Below, piece by piece: positions 43,013-52,588 of a DNA stretch of 64,000 bases (the first letter of the stretch is position 1; each line of letters begins with the position of its first letter). Under the pieces are notes generated by a model that saw nothing but the letters and a program-made list of their open reading frames with translations, did no database searches and was not told the origin of the DNA. The stretch covers positions 17,721-81,720 of the forward strand of contig NZ_JAJSBI010000039.1 of assembly GCF_021261325.1 (NCBI RefSeq), given 5' to 3'. The position numbers and the translations under genes were made by a program. This DNA is from Streptomyces guryensis. Lineage in GTDB: Bacteria > Actinomycetota > Actinomycetes > Streptomycetales > Streptomycetaceae.

Positions 43013-43428
43013 GGTGATTCGAGTTGTCCGCGAACCCCTGCAAGGATTCAGGCACGGCCAACGCCACAAGGCATTTCCCGGCCGTTGGAGATCCGCTTTC
43101 CGGTCTCCCGCTAATCAAGCAAGGGGGCGATGGCCTTGATATGAGTAACGGCCACTGAAGCTCGACCGTTGCGCACTATGCCGCAGGTTGAGCATGAACG
43201 CTGGATTCGGCGCCGACGCGAAGCGCGATCGAATTCTCCTGTAACCGAGAATCACGACGGACGGTGGCCACAAGGCTCCGGCCTGATCCTCGAATTCTCC
43301 GGCAGCCGTCGATAAAGTCCGCGGGAGGAATCCCCCCTCTTCCCGCGAAGGGGTGGCGCGGACCCCGACCCCACGGGCCGCGCCACCCAATCTCTCGAAA
43401 TCCCGTGCACCAAGGTTGTGGTTCCCGC
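43013..43428. promoter_or_regulatory. Leader of the transfer operon with a strong hairpin
   Basis: No gene recognised. At 43351-43388 a perfect 11-bp inverted repeat, GGGTGGCGCGG with CCGCGCCACCC, lies 40 bases upstream of the lipoprotein start. Without a T tract it could be a terminator for upstream transcripts or a structured leader regulating the transfer operon. Confidence 0.5.
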
Positions 43429-44031
43429 ATGCCTCGATACACCCGTTTCATACCTATATATGCCGCAATGGGGATAGTCGGTTCTCTGGCTGTCCTGTCG
43501 ACCGGCTGCTCCAGTCCGGACAACGGCCAATCAAAGACCACGACCACACAGCCACACTCCGTCTCGGCGGGCATCACCAACGCGACCTCGCCGAGCCCGG
43601 GAAGCCCTGTACCACCGCCAACTTCCGTCTTGCCGAAGGACGTTGAGCACACGGCAAGGGCCTTCACCGCAGCCTACGCCGAGCACGACGCACGCGACGG
43701 CAAGGACAGCTCGTACGCCGATGCCGGCGCGCGGGCGGCCAAGCTCGCCTCCGGTGAGCTGGTAGGCATCCTGAGCCAGAAGCGGCCGGGCCAAGACGCC
43801 CCGTGGGCAGCCCTTCGCGCCGAGAAGGCGCGTCAGACGGTGAAGATCGCCTCAGTCGTGGTCCCCGACGGCGCACCCTCCGTCAGTTGCTCCTCGGCCC
43901 TCGTACGAGTCGGCTACACCCTCACGACAACCCCGAAGTCCGGCCAGGCAAGTCACAGCAGCGGACAACTCGTCCTGCGCATGGAGCACACCTCCGACGG
44001 CTGGCGCGTCACCGCCCTGCCCTGGGCGTGA
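43429..44031 (+). CDS. Lipoprotein, first gene of the type IV transfer operon
   Basis: 200 residues, ATG 43429. Signal peptide ending in the lipobox LSTGCSS, then a Ser/Thr/Pro-rich linker and a globular domain (VEHTARAFTAAYAEHDARDGKDSSYADAGARAAKLASGEL ... SGQLVLRMEHTSDGWRVTALPW) whose end resembles an NTF2-like VirB8-type domain. Anchored outside the membrane. Ten bases precede the next gene. Confidence 0.75.
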   Translation: MPRYTRFIPIYAAMGIVGSLAVLSTGCSSPDNGQSKTTTTQPHSVSAGITNATSPSPGSPVPPPTSVLPKDVEHTARAFTAAYAEHDARDGKDSSYADAGARAAKLASGELVGILSQKRPGQDAPWAALRAEKARQTVKIASVVVPDGAPSVSCSSALVRVGYTLTTTPKSGQASHSSGQLVLRMEHTSDGWRVTALPWA

Positions 44032-44041
44032 CGGGGTCGCC

Positions 44042-45034
44042 GTGAACAAAGCCATACAAGGCGGCCTGGCGCTCCTCACAGCAATGATCGTTTCGGCTAT
44101 GGCCCTACTGACCACGTTCGGCGGGGCTGACAGCGCCTCCGCCCAGGAAACCGGCCCAGGGGGCGACATCCTGACGGACGCCCCGGTGCCGGGCTGGGTC
44201 CGTGAACTCATCAATAAGCATGCAGGCGAGTGCCCGCAGGTCACGGCCTCCCTCTTGGCGGCTCAGCTCTTCCAGGAGTCGAGCTTCAACCGGGACGCGG
44301 AGTCCAAGGACAAGAACGGCAACCCGATCGCACTGGGAATCGCGCAGTTCACGCCTGCGACCTGGGCCGCTCACGGTGTTGACGGCGACGGAGATGGGGT
44401 CAAGGACGTCTTCAACCCCGCCGACGCTATCGCGGCGCAGGCGAAGTACGACTGCACGCTTGCCGAAGAGGTCAAGGGGGTGCCCGGGGACTCGACGGAC
44501 AACATGCTCGCCGCATACAACGCGGGCGGCGGTGCCCTGATCCATTTCGGTGGTATCCCGCCTTACTCCGAGACGCGCGACTACGTCCGGAACATCCGCC
44601 AGCTGGCGGCGAAGTGGGCCGCCGCAGTCCCGCCGAATGCCCCGGCCGGCAAGGGCGCTGCCCGCGCCATCGCCGCCGCGAAGACGGCCCTGGGCACCTG
44701 GTACCAGTGGGGCGGCAGCTGCATCTCGCCGTACAAGGGCGAGGGCGGCTGCGACTGCTCGTCGCTCACCAAGATGGCCTGGTCCTCAGCGGGCGTGAAC
44801 CTCCCCCGGGTCACGTACGACCAGGTGCACGCCGGGACCGCCGTCACGAGCATTGCTCAACTCACCCCGGGTGACCTGTTGTTCAGTGTCCCCGGCAGTG
44901 CTGGGCCTGAGCACGTGGGCATGTACATCGGCGACGACCAGGTCATCGACGCCCCTCACACAGGGGCCCAGGTGCGGATCAAACCGCTCAGTTACTGGAA
45001 AGCGCAGATTATCGCGATGCGGCACGTCGGCTGA
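44042..45034 (+). CDS. Bifunctional cell-wall hydrolase: lytic transglycosylase plus NlpC/P60
   Basis: 330 residues, GTG 44042. Signal peptide (about 1-35), SLT domain with catalytic Glu79 in LAAQLFQESSFNRDA and AYNAGGG, then NlpC/P60 domain with Cys239 in GGCDCSSLTKMAW and His291 in PEHVGMYIGDD. Cuts glycan strands and peptide stems, opening the wall for the transfer apparatus, as VirB1-like/TrsG proteins do in Gram-positive conjugation. Confidence 0.9.
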   Translation: MNKAIQGGLALLTAMIVSAMALLTTFGGADSASAQETGPGGDILTDAPVPGWVRELINKHAGECPQVTASLLAAQLFQESSFNRDAESKDKNGNPIALGIAQFTPATWAAHGVDGDGDGVKDVFNPADAIAAQAKYDCTLAEEVKGVPGDSTDNMLAAYNAGGGALIHFGGIPPYSETRDYVRNIRQLAAKWAAAVPPNAPAGKGAARAIAAAKTALGTWYQWGGSCISPYKGEGGCDCSSLTKMAWSSAGVNLPRVTYDQVHAGTAVTSIAQLTPGDLLFSVPGSAGPEHVGMYIGDDQVIDAPHTGAQVRIKPLSYWKAQIIAMRHVG

Positions 45035-45258
45035 TCACCGCCTTATTGCCTCTTGGGGCGAAGAAGCGGTGTGCCAGTGCCCTGATATCTGCCGAAATTC
45101 CAACGCATCAGGCCTGCCTCATACAGAGCCGATAAATGCGCCGCACCCACCCGATCCATTTGAAGCCCACTCTGCGGTTGAACCTAGGCCGCTGACGCCT
45201 TCCGTGAATCGCCCGAATGGGCAAGTCCCATGAAGAACCATCCACCGAAAGGAATCCG

Positions 45259-45609
45259 ATGAATCTCCGTACCTCGCGCCTGGCCGCCTCGGCCGTGCTG
45301 GCGTTGTCGCTGACCGCAAGCGTCTCGGTGTCCGCCATCTCGACGGCCAGTGCTGCCGAGATGCCGTGCAAGCCGGGGGCCTATTTCGAAATCCACGGCA
45401 GCGGCGTGCACCTCCGCGCGGGGGCCGGTGTCGGCTACAAGTCCCTGGGCCTTTTGTACAAGGGCGACTGGGGACGAAAGCTGGAAAAGAAGGGGAGCTG
45501 GATCAAGTTGAGGCTCGGGCAGAGGTCGCGTTCGGGGCTGGCCAAGGGCACGACGGGCTGGGTCGCATCGCGATACGCCTACGACTGCACGCCGATGCAG
45601 CTCGACTGA
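45259..45609 (+). CDS. Secreted SH3-like domain protein
   Basis: 116 residues, ATG 45259 with AAAGGA nine bases upstream. A Sec signal peptide (about 1-34, ending SAISTASAAEMP), then a bacterial SH3-like domain (GSGVHLRAGAGVGYKSLGLLYKGD ... GTTGWVASRYAYDC). Probably binds the cell wall; function in transfer not known. Between the hydrolase and the pilin-like gene. Confidence 0.75.
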   Translation: MNLRTSRLAASAVLALSLTASVSVSAISTASAAEMPCKPGAYFEIHGSGVHLRAGAGVGYKSLGLLYKGDWGRKLEKKGSWIKLRLGQRSRSGLAKGTTGWVASRYAYDCTPMQLD

Positions 45610-45674
45610 TCCGGAATTTTCCACGCCCAGGGAACCCCCTCCCATTCGATATCCAAAGCAATAGAGGAAAGAAC

Positions 45675-46013
45675 ATGCACAACTTCCTGTCGGCCGCGGC
45701 CGACCCTGCCTTGCACACGACCCTCGCCGCCGGAGTCGACGTCGTGTCCGGCGTGAAGCCGGACTGGGGCCCCTTCGGGAAGCTCGGCAACACGGCCAAG
45801 GTCATCCTCGGCGTCATCGCCGCCGTCGTCCTCGTCGTCGGCGCTGGCGCGTTCCTCGCGGGCATCGGCAAGTCCAAGGGGTGGTTCGGTGAAGGCCACT
45901 CCACCATGGAGAGCTCGCGCGGCAAGGGCATGATGGTCGGCGGTCTGACCTGCATCTTCCTCGTGGCCTCCTTCGGCACCATCTTCGTCATCACGTACGG
46001 CATGGGTGTGTGA
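45675..46013 (+). CDS. Small two-helix membrane protein, VirB2/pilin-like
   Basis: 112 residues, ATG 45675 with AGGAAAG upstream. Two membrane helices (AKVILGVIAAVVLVVGAGAFLAGIG and GKGMMVGGLTCIFLVASFGTIFVITYGMG) with a short loop between them. Size and topology match pilin-like or TrbC-like components of type IV systems; the position just before the VirB8-like gene supports this. Confidence 0.65.
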   Translation: MHNFLSAAADPALHTTLAAGVDVVSGVKPDWGPFGKLGNTAKVILGVIAAVVLVVGAGAFLAGIGKSKGWFGEGHSTMESSRGKGMMVGGLTCIFLVASFGTIFVITYGMGV

Positions 46014-46016
46014 CCC

Positions 46017-47330
46017 ATGACCTCCCGATCCCGAAGGAGGAACGACTCCTCCAGGAAGGCGGCCGGAGCAGGCAAGCCGTCGGCCAAGCTCTGGGGCGTC
46101 GCACTCGCCGGGGCAGCAATGGTCACTGCGGCCGGAGTGATCGTCAGTCTGGCCACGGGCAACCCCCGCGCCTCCGCTCCGACCGCGTCAGCACCTGCCC
46201 ACTCGGCACCGCAGAAGGGCGGAGTGGGCATACGTGAGCTGGATGGCGTCCCCGTGGGCTACCCGCACACACAGGCCGGCGCGAAGGCTGCGGCGGCCAA
46301 CTACACCACGGTGAGCGGCAGTTCCGACTTCCTCACGGACAAAGCCGCTCGACACCGTGCCGTATCGGTCATGGCGGCCAAGGGCACCGCCGGAACAGCG
46401 GTGAAGGAGGCAGATCACGCCGCTGGTGAAGCACTCAGCGCACTGCGGGGCGACAACTCCAAGGTGTCCGACAGGAAGGTCATCGCGCGTACCGGTGTCC
46501 TTTCGGCTCATGTCCTGGGCTTCGACACTCACGGCGCGATGGTCCGACTGTGGACGACAACGGTTCGCGGCAGCGCGACCGGGCACGCGACGCCCAAGAC
46601 GGGCTTCCGGTCGGTGACGGTCACGCTCACCTGGGAGTCCAACGACTGGAAGCTGAAGTCCAGTTCGAGCACAACCGGCCTGGTCGCGCCGATCGACGAG
46701 CGCCAGGCATCCAACGTCACAAGCGACTTCTCCGACTACGTACCGGCTGCTGCAGAAGACCCTGTGCTGAGCGGTTCGGTTGGTCAGGACGGGTTCCCGG
46801 CACCGTACACACGCAACGAGGGCGGCGCCCGCGCCGCCGCTGTCAGCGCCACCATGCTCTACGGCGACCCGCGGTTCTTCACCGATGAGGACTGGCGGCA
46901 CCGGATGCTGACGTCCACCGCAGCGAAGAGCGTGGTGGACTCGGTCACCTCGGACTCGGACTCGACGGCCCGCCTGGTCATGGAGAACCGCGGGGTCGGC
47001 GCCGACGGCAGGACCCTCGACGGGAGTGAGCTGATCACACGGACGGCGGCACTCGCCACCCGCCCGATCTCCTACTCAGGCCAGGCCGCGAGCATCGAGC
47101 TGTGGACCGCGTCGGTGGGCGGGGTCGCGGGCAAGGACGAGGCTCAGCGCCCGCAGGTCGCCTTCCTTCGGATGACCGTGGACCTGGTCTGGGAGGACGG
47201 CAGCTGGAAGACGACAGCTGTCACTCCCTCCGAAGCGCTCGTGCCGTCGCCGCCGGCCATGCAGGAGGCGGACCCGGCCGACAGCTTCGCGGACGTGGGG
47301 GGTGCCAGCAATGCGCCTGCGACTGCGTGA
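46017..47330 (+). CDS. VirB8/TcpC-like transfer protein with tandem NTF2-like domains
   Basis: 437 residues, ATG 46017. A basic N-terminus, one membrane helix (AKLWGVALAGAAMVTAAGVIVSLA), then two related NTF2-like domains (HTQAGAKAAAANYTTVSG ... VTLTWESNDWKLKSS and NEGGARAAAVSATMLYGD ... VDLVWEDGSWKTTA). The WExxxWK repeats mark the two copies. Gram-positive VirB8 proteins of this type form the assembly scaffold outside the membrane. Confidence 0.8.
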   Translation: MTSRSRRRNDSSRKAAGAGKPSAKLWGVALAGAAMVTAAGVIVSLATGNPRASAPTASAPAHSAPQKGGVGIRELDGVPVGYPHTQAGAKAAAANYTTVSGSSDFLTDKAARHRAVSVMAAKGTAGTAVKEADHAAGEALSALRGDNSKVSDRKVIARTGVLSAHVLGFDTHGAMVRLWTTTVRGSATGHATPKTGFRSVTVTLTWESNDWKLKSSSSTTGLVAPIDERQASNVTSDFSDYVPAAAEDPVLSGSVGQDGFPAPYTRNEGGARAAAVSATMLYGDPRFFTDEDWRHRMLTSTAAKSVVDSVTSDSDSTARLVMENRGVGADGRTLDGSELITRTAALATRPISYSGQAASIELWTASVGGVAGKDEAQRPQVAFLRMTVDLVWEDGSWKTTAVTPSEALVPSPPAMQEADPADSFADVGGASNAPATA

Positions 47331-48942
47331 TGACGTCCCCGGCCTGCTGACCGTCGAGCGTGGCACGCCGAGCCGCTGGCGGCGCCGCCTTCAGACGGTG
47401 GCCATGGTCAATGTGATCATCGGATTCCTGTTCGTGCCCTCTGCGGTGGCCAATCCGTTCTGCTACATCCCGATGGTGTGCGAGGTGAAGTCGGCGATCG
47501 ACTTCGTCAAGGACCCGCTGGGCTTTCTGCTCCAGAAGCTCACCGAGGCCAACATCTGGTTTCTGCGCAAGATGCTGGAGCTGATCCAGAACACGACGAA
47601 GATCGATCTCACCTCGGCCAGCTTCCTGAAGCAGTACGCCCTCATTTTCGCGGCCTCCAGCCTGCTGACTGTGGCGCTGTGGCTGATCGCCGTGGCCAAG
47701 CGGGCGGTCCGCGGGGTCGCGATCACCACCGCGGTCTCCGAGGCGATCGGCTTTCTGCTCCTCCAGTTCGTGGTCAACGCGTTGACGCCGGGCGCCATTG
47801 CCTTGCTGATGAGGGCTATTGACGAGGTCACAGCCGTCTTCGAGCCCTACGCGACGGCGAACTTCAAGCCGTTCCTGGAGAACATCCTCAAAGTGATGGC
47901 CGCGGACCACCAGGACGGTGTGGGCCAGCTGATGGCCGTGAACCTCATCATGATGTTCGGCGCGCTGCTGATGTGGATCGAGCTGTTGATCCGGGGCGCG
48001 GCAATCTACGTGGCCGTCGCGCTCGGGCCCATCGTGAACGCCGGGCTGGTCGACCGCGATTTGTGGAAGAAGAGCAAGAAGTGGTTCGGCGCCATCCTCG
48101 CGATCGGCCTGAGTAAGCCCGTGCTGTTCGCTCTGCTCGGCCTGGGCGGGGCGGTCCTCAGCGACAGCACGGGCAACATGTCCGACGCGGTCTCCAAGAC
48201 GCTGGTCGGTGCGCTGATCCTCCTGCTCGCCGTCTTCGCGAGCGCCACCCTCTACAAGTGGGTGCCCGCCTTCGGCGACGAGATGGCTCAGCTTCACCAC
48301 GACCGGAAGACTGCCCAGTCGTCGGGTCCGGCCGCTGTGATCGACGGTCCCGGCCAGCACGCGAACCGTGCGATCAACTCGCATGTGCAGGACTCCTTGG
48401 TCGGCGGCAGCGCGAAAACGGCTGGCAGTAAGTCGGCAGGCGTCAAGATGGGCGGCGGAACGGCCGTGGCCGGGCCGGTCGCTGCCGGGGCGACCCTGGG
48501 CAAGGCCGGCGTCGACATGGCGAAGAAAAAGGCCGCGAGTTCCCCTGGCATGCAGGGCGCCGAAGCCGCCAACGGTGGCGGCGCCGAACAGTCCGAAGGC
48601 CAGCAGGGCAGCAACCAGGTCGGTACCTCCGGTGCACCGGCCGCAGCTCGCCCCGGGGGAGCGACCTCCGGCCCAGTCGTCAGCTCTTCTCCCGACTGGT
48701 CCTCGGCTGGCAGTCACGCAGCGTCCGGCCGCCCACCAGGAAGCAGCGGTGCCCCGAGTACGGCACAGCCGCCCTCGCCGCCGGCTCCCCGCCCATCGGG
48801 CTCCCTTCCGGCGCCACCCGCCTCCCCCTCCTCTGCATCAGGAACCACCTCGGGCTCCGGACCCTCGGTGACGCCTCCGCCCCCGCCACGGTCGTCGGGC
48901 GGCCAGGCACCCGGACGTCCGAACCCCAGCAAGGATCAGTGA
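47311..48942 (+). CDS. VirB6/TrbL-like polytopic membrane protein
   Basis: 543 residues from ATG 47311, overlapping the previous gene by 20 bases. About seven membrane segments in residues 25-300, including YALIFAASSLLTVALWLIAVAK, LMAVNLIMMFGALLMWIELLI and TLVGALILLLAVFASATLY, then a Gly/Ser/Pro-rich tail of about 240 residues of low complexity. Channel component of the transfer machine. The C-terminal tail is longer than in many VirB6 homologues. Confidence 0.8.
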   Translation: MRLRLRDDVPGLLTVERGTPSRWRRRLQTVAMVNVIIGFLFVPSAVANPFCYIPMVCEVKSAIDFVKDPLGFLLQKLTEANIWFLRKMLELIQNTTKIDLTSASFLKQYALIFAASSLLTVALWLIAVAKRAVRGVAITTAVSEAIGFLLLQFVVNALTPGAIALLMRAIDEVTAVFEPYATANFKPFLENILKVMAADHQDGVGQLMAVNLIMMFGALLMWIELLIRGAAIYVAVALGPIVNAGLVDRDLWKKSKKWFGAILAIGLSKPVLFALLGLGGAVLSDSTGNMSDAVSKTLVGALILLLAVFASATLYKWVPAFGDEMAQLHHDRKTAQSSGPAAVIDGPGQHANRAINSHVQDSLVGGSAKTAGSKSAGVKMGGGTAVAGPVAAGATLGKAGVDMAKKKAASSPGMQGAEAANGGGAEQSEGQQGSNQVGTSGAPAAARPGGATSGPVVSSSPDWSSAGSHAASGRPPGSSGAPSTAQPPSPPAPRPSGSLPAPPASPSSASGTTSGSGPSVTPPPPPRSSGGQAPGRPNPSKDQ

Positions 48943-48945
48943 CCC

Positions 48946-50472
48946 ATGTCGACTCGTACGTATCAGTTCGGAAAGCACCGCCCTACGGGGCTGGTAGGCC
49001 GTCGCGACCTCGGCGAACAGGTCGTTCTCGGTGGCGGTGCGGTAACCGGCATCCTGTTCGGCTACCTCTTCAACGGCGTGACGGCTATCGCCGCGGCATG
49101 CCTCGTCCTGCCGATCCTGCTCGCCCTGGTCATCGTGTACGCCCCGTACCGGCCGAAGGGCACGTCCCAGCGGCGCACGTTGTATCGCTGGTGGCGGATC
49201 AACCGGTACCACCGCAAGGCGCTCCGCCGTACCGGCGGCGTGTGGGTGTCCCCGGCCTTCGAGGCCGGCGTGAGCCGTGACGGCACACCGCCGGACGCAG
49301 CCCTGGCGGAGCCGGAGGGCATCACGGGCATGACGTGGGTGCCCGTCACAGTCCGGGGGCAGAAGGCCGTCGTAGTCCTCCAGCCGGAGGCCGGGTGCGT
49401 GACTGCCACCCTGGAAATCGCCTCCCCCGGCCTCGGTGGCAAGGAAGTCGGTGAACAGGTCGTCGCCCTGGAGCGGTGGGGCGAACTGCTCGACGCCTTC
49501 GGCAATGTCGAGGAGCACCCGGTGAAGCGGGTTCAGGTCCTCGCCCGGCAGATGAAGTCCGACCCCTACGCCCACCAGCGGTTCATCGCGCAACGCGACG
49601 AGTCGGCGGCGACGGCTGACGCTCCGCAATGGCTGAAGGACTCATACGACGTGCTGGCCAACGCCGTGTCCACCTCGGCGGAGGAACACCGCTACTACAT
49701 CACCATCCACGCGAAGTTCACCCGCGATCTGGCCGCCGAAGGCGCGGCCCGAGGCACCGGTGACGAAGGGGTCGCTGCCGCCATGGCCGCGTACCTGGAA
49801 GAACTGTGGTCCCGCGCGGAGGACGCCGACCTCTCCGTGATCGCGCCTCTGGACGAGGGCCGGATGACCGCGTTCATCCGCAACTCCTACGACCCGGACC
49901 ACGCCATCTGGGACACCGCCCTCCCGCAGGCGCACGCTTTCCCGCGCAACGTCGACGTTCGCAGCGGCGCTCACGTCGCCACCCGGGCCGCAGGCTCCAC
50001 CGACAGTTGGTTCCACGCCACGGCCGCCGTCGTCGGGTGGCCCACCACGCCCGTAGGCCCCGACTTCCTGTCGCCCCTGCTGATCGGGATGCCCGACGTG
50101 ATCCGCACCATCGCGATCACGCAGCAGCTTGAGCCGAACGACAAGGCCGTGGAACGGATGCTCGCGGAGGACACGAACAACCAGGCGGAAATGGACCGCG
50201 ACCGTAAGCGCGGCAAGAACATCGACCCTCGCGACCTGATCGCGGCGGACGCCACCGGATCACGGGGCATGGCCCTGGCGTCTTCGGGCGCGGCCGGTTC
50301 CGCCGTCGTCGGCTACATCACTATCTCCTCGCGCAGCGCCGAGGAGCTGGAGCGCACGAAGCGGACGACCGCTTCCCGTGCCCGCAACGCTCACCTCCGG
50401 ATCGAATGGCTCGACCTCGAACACGCTCGCGCCTTCGCCACGACCCTCCCCCTCGCCGGAGGCATCAAGTGA
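48946..50472 (+). CDS. SCO6880-family protein, PrgI/VirB3-like N-terminus
   Basis: 508 residues. Two membrane segments near the N-terminus (GEQVVLGGGAVTGILFGYLF, GVTAIAAACLVLPILLALVIVYAP), followed by a large cytoplasmic domain like the N-terminal half of VirB4 proteins (TGMTWVPVTVRGQKAVVVLQ, HRYYITIHAKFTRDL, NVDVRSGAHVATRAAGSTD). The split of a VirB3-VirB4-type protein into this gene and the next ATPase gene is typical of actinobacterial elements. GTGA overlap with the next gene. Confidence 0.8.
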   Translation: MSTRTYQFGKHRPTGLVGRRDLGEQVVLGGGAVTGILFGYLFNGVTAIAAACLVLPILLALVIVYAPYRPKGTSQRRTLYRWWRINRYHRKALRRTGGVWVSPAFEAGVSRDGTPPDAALAEPEGITGMTWVPVTVRGQKAVVVLQPEAGCVTATLEIASPGLGGKEVGEQVVALERWGELLDAFGNVEEHPVKRVQVLARQMKSDPYAHQRFIAQRDESAATADAPQWLKDSYDVLANAVSTSAEEHRYYITIHAKFTRDLAAEGAARGTGDEGVAAAMAAYLEELWSRAEDADLSVIAPLDEGRMTAFIRNSYDPDHAIWDTALPQAHAFPRNVDVRSGAHVATRAAGSTDSWFHATAAVVGWPTTPVGPDFLSPLLIGMPDVIRTIAITQQLEPNDKAVERMLAEDTNNQAEMDRDRKRGKNIDPRDLIAADATGSRGMALASSGAAGSAVVGYITISSRSAEELERTKRTTASRARNAHLRIEWLDLEHARAFATTLPLAGGIK

Positions 50473-51905
50473 CCGACCTGCTTGATCTCACTCCGTTGTC
50501 CCCGATGTACGAGACGGTACGCCGGCCGCTCTACACGGAGACGACCACCAGCCAGGCCCTGTACCTGCCCATCGCACCTCCGACCCTCGGCACTGCGGGC
50601 GCGATCATCGGCCGGGAGCTGTATTCGGGCAAGGCGTTCATCTACTGCCCCTTCAGCGCCTTCGGCGACGGCCTCCCCGGCGGCAACATGATCGTGATGG
50701 GCGACACCGGCCGGGGGAAGTCGGCCCTCACCAAGACCTACACCGCGCGACAGATCCGCCTCGGGCGTCGGGTGGTCGTGCTCGACACCAAGGAACAAAA
50801 GGAGCGGGAGGAGGGCGAGTGGGCCGCTCTCGGCCGCTCGCTGACCGGCAAGGCCCCGGTGAAGTTCGCGCCGGGTGGCGGTCGCGGGGCCTCGTGCATC
50901 AACCCGATGGACCCCGCCATCGCGGGCAAGCGGCAGATCGAGCTGGTACGGACGATCGTCGAACTCGGCCTCGGCAAGCCCTTGGACGAGTTCGCCGGCT
51001 CCGCTCTGCGCATCGCGATCCGCCGGGCCCACCGGCGTGCGGGAGACCTCGGCCGCACGCCGGTCCTCGCGGACGTCGCCGCAGCCCTCCGGCAGCCGGA
51101 CGAGTCCGACGCCACGGCCAAGCAGCGGACGCGGGACGAACTCCTCGGTGACGGCCTGGAGGCGTCCTACGTCCTGGACCGGCTCTGCGGGAGCGAACAG
51201 GACGCGACCGGCGACCTCACCGGCATGCTCGACGGGCCGACCAGCCTCGGCGTGGACCTCGACGCCGACATGATCGTCTTCGATCTGACGAAGGTCCCGT
51301 CCGGCGGCGTCGCCATGACCATCCTCGTCGCCGTCATCAGCGTCTTCCTCGAAGAGGTGTGGCTGCGCCCGCTGTGCGAGTGCGGAACGGAACCGGGACA
51401 GCACGAACGTGTCGTGGTCGACGCGAACTCCGGAGCCTGGGAACTGGGGCCGAACCCGGAATCGGGCTGCCGCCGCTACACCCAGCGCAAGCGCATCCTC
51501 GTCTGCGAGGAGGCGTGGCACATCCTCGGAACTCCCCAACTCGCCTCGCTGCTGGAGAAGTTCCTCAAATTTGCTCGTGGCTACGGGCTCAGCTGCATCT
51601 TCATCGTCCATCACCTGTCGGACATCGATGACAGCCCGGAGACCCAAGCGGCACTGAAGATGGCCGACACCATCGTGATCTACAGCCAGAAGAAATCCGA
51701 GGCAGAAGCGACGGTGTCCCGGCTGGGCCTGCCGTCGTGGACGGCGGAACACATCATGCGCCTGCGCCGCGGAATCGCTCTGTGGAAGGTCGGCGAGGTC
51801 ATCTATCCCGGCGTCCAACACCTCCTGGTCGAGGCCGAGCAGCATCTGTGCTTCTCCTCCGGCTCGATGACCGACCTGACCAGCGCCTCCCCGGACACCG
51901 AATGA
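50469..51905 (+). CDS. VirB4-like ATPase
   Basis: 478 residues from the GTG at 50469. Walker A VMGDTGRGKSALTKTY, Walker B RILVCEEAWHILG, and the downstream FIVHHLSDID / ADTIVIYSQKKSEAEATVSRLGLPSW segment of VirB4 ATPases. Powers assembly and substrate transport. The start and stop overlap with neighbours (GTGA, ATGA), so it is translated as part of a tightly coupled operon. Confidence 0.88.
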   Translation: MTDLLDLTPLSPMYETVRRPLYTETTTSQALYLPIAPPTLGTAGAIIGRELYSGKAFIYCPFSAFGDGLPGGNMIVMGDTGRGKSALTKTYTARQIRLGRRVVVLDTKEQKEREEGEWAALGRSLTGKAPVKFAPGGGRGASCINPMDPAIAGKRQIELVRTIVELGLGKPLDEFAGSALRIAIRRAHRRAGDLGRTPVLADVAAALRQPDESDATAKQRTRDELLGDGLEASYVLDRLCGSEQDATGDLTGMLDGPTSLGVDLDADMIVFDLTKVPSGGVAMTILVAVISVFLEEVWLRPLCECGTEPGQHERVVVDANSGAWELGPNPESGCRRYTQRKRILVCEEAWHILGTPQLASLLEKFLKFARGYGLSCIFIVHHLSDIDDSPETQAALKMADTIVIYSQKKSEAEATVSRLGLPSWTAEHIMRLRRGIALWKVGEVIYPGVQHLLVEAEQHLCFSSGSMTDLTSASPDTE

Positions 51906-52285
51906 GCAGGTACCGCCATCTCGCCGCCGACCTCTTCCACTCAGATTCGGAGCGCGTCCCCTCCATGACCATCACCACCGACGCGACCATGCTTCCGGCC
52001 GATGAGCACGCGGTGCGGCAGGACATTGACCAGCTGCACGCCGCTGCGCTCGCACTCGCGGACCGTACGAAGGCGCTGGCCAGCGTGCTGGACCATGGTG
52101 ACTACTCCGCCGCCGGGGGCCGCGTCCGGACGGCCGTCGCCCACATCTGGCGAGCTGCCGAGGACCTGCACAGCGCCTTCCACACGGCACCGCCGCGCTG
52201 TGCCGGGCCCGACGCGTCCCTCTCTCGGCTCTGCGGTCGGCGGATGCGCTACCTCGCGGCCCGCGTCGCACGGAGGGCCGAGTAG
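51902..52285 (+). CDS. Small helical protein of the transfer operon
   Basis: 127 residues starting at the ATGA overlap with the VirB4-like gene; an internal ATG at 51965 is an alternative. The middle (AVRQDIDQLHAAALALADRTKALASVLDH) looks like a coiled coil; no recognised domain. Confidence 0.6.
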   Translation: MSRYRHLAADLFHSDSERVPSMTITTDATMLPADEHAVRQDIDQLHAAALALADRTKALASVLDHGDYSAAGGRVRTAVAHIWRAAEDLHSAFHTAPPRCAGPDASLSRLCGRRMRYLAARVARRAE

Positions 52286-52548
52286 TGGACATCATGCCCG
52301 GCGGGATCTCCCTGGCCCTGTACGCCCTCACCGTCGTGTGCGCGGCAGCCCTGCTGACGCTCTGGTTCTTGACGAACCGGGGCCGCCGCAATGCCGGATT
52401 CGCAAGCAAGGGCCAGCTGAAGCGCCAGATGTCGGCCAGGGCGGTCCTGAGAGCAACGGAGATCCGTCCCTCTCTCGCCCGCGCTGACGCCCCACCCGCC
52501 CGTGCATCAGCGGTGAGCCTCGCGAAGGACCGCTCCGCCGGTCGTTGA
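52285..52548 (+). CDS. Small single-helix membrane protein of the transfer operon
   Basis: 87 residues from a GTG at 52285 overlapping the previous stop. One membrane helix (ISLALYALTVVCAAALLTLWFL) then a basic tail. Unknown function; such genes commonly precede the coupling protein in these operons. Confidence 0.6.
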   Translation: MDIMPGGISLALYALTVVCAAALLTLWFLTNRGRRNAGFASKGQLKRQMSARAVLRATEIRPSLARADAPPARASAVSLAKDRSAGR

Positions 52549-52588
52549 ATCAGCCCCCTCCTCGCCCCACCTCGTTCCGGAGCACGTC

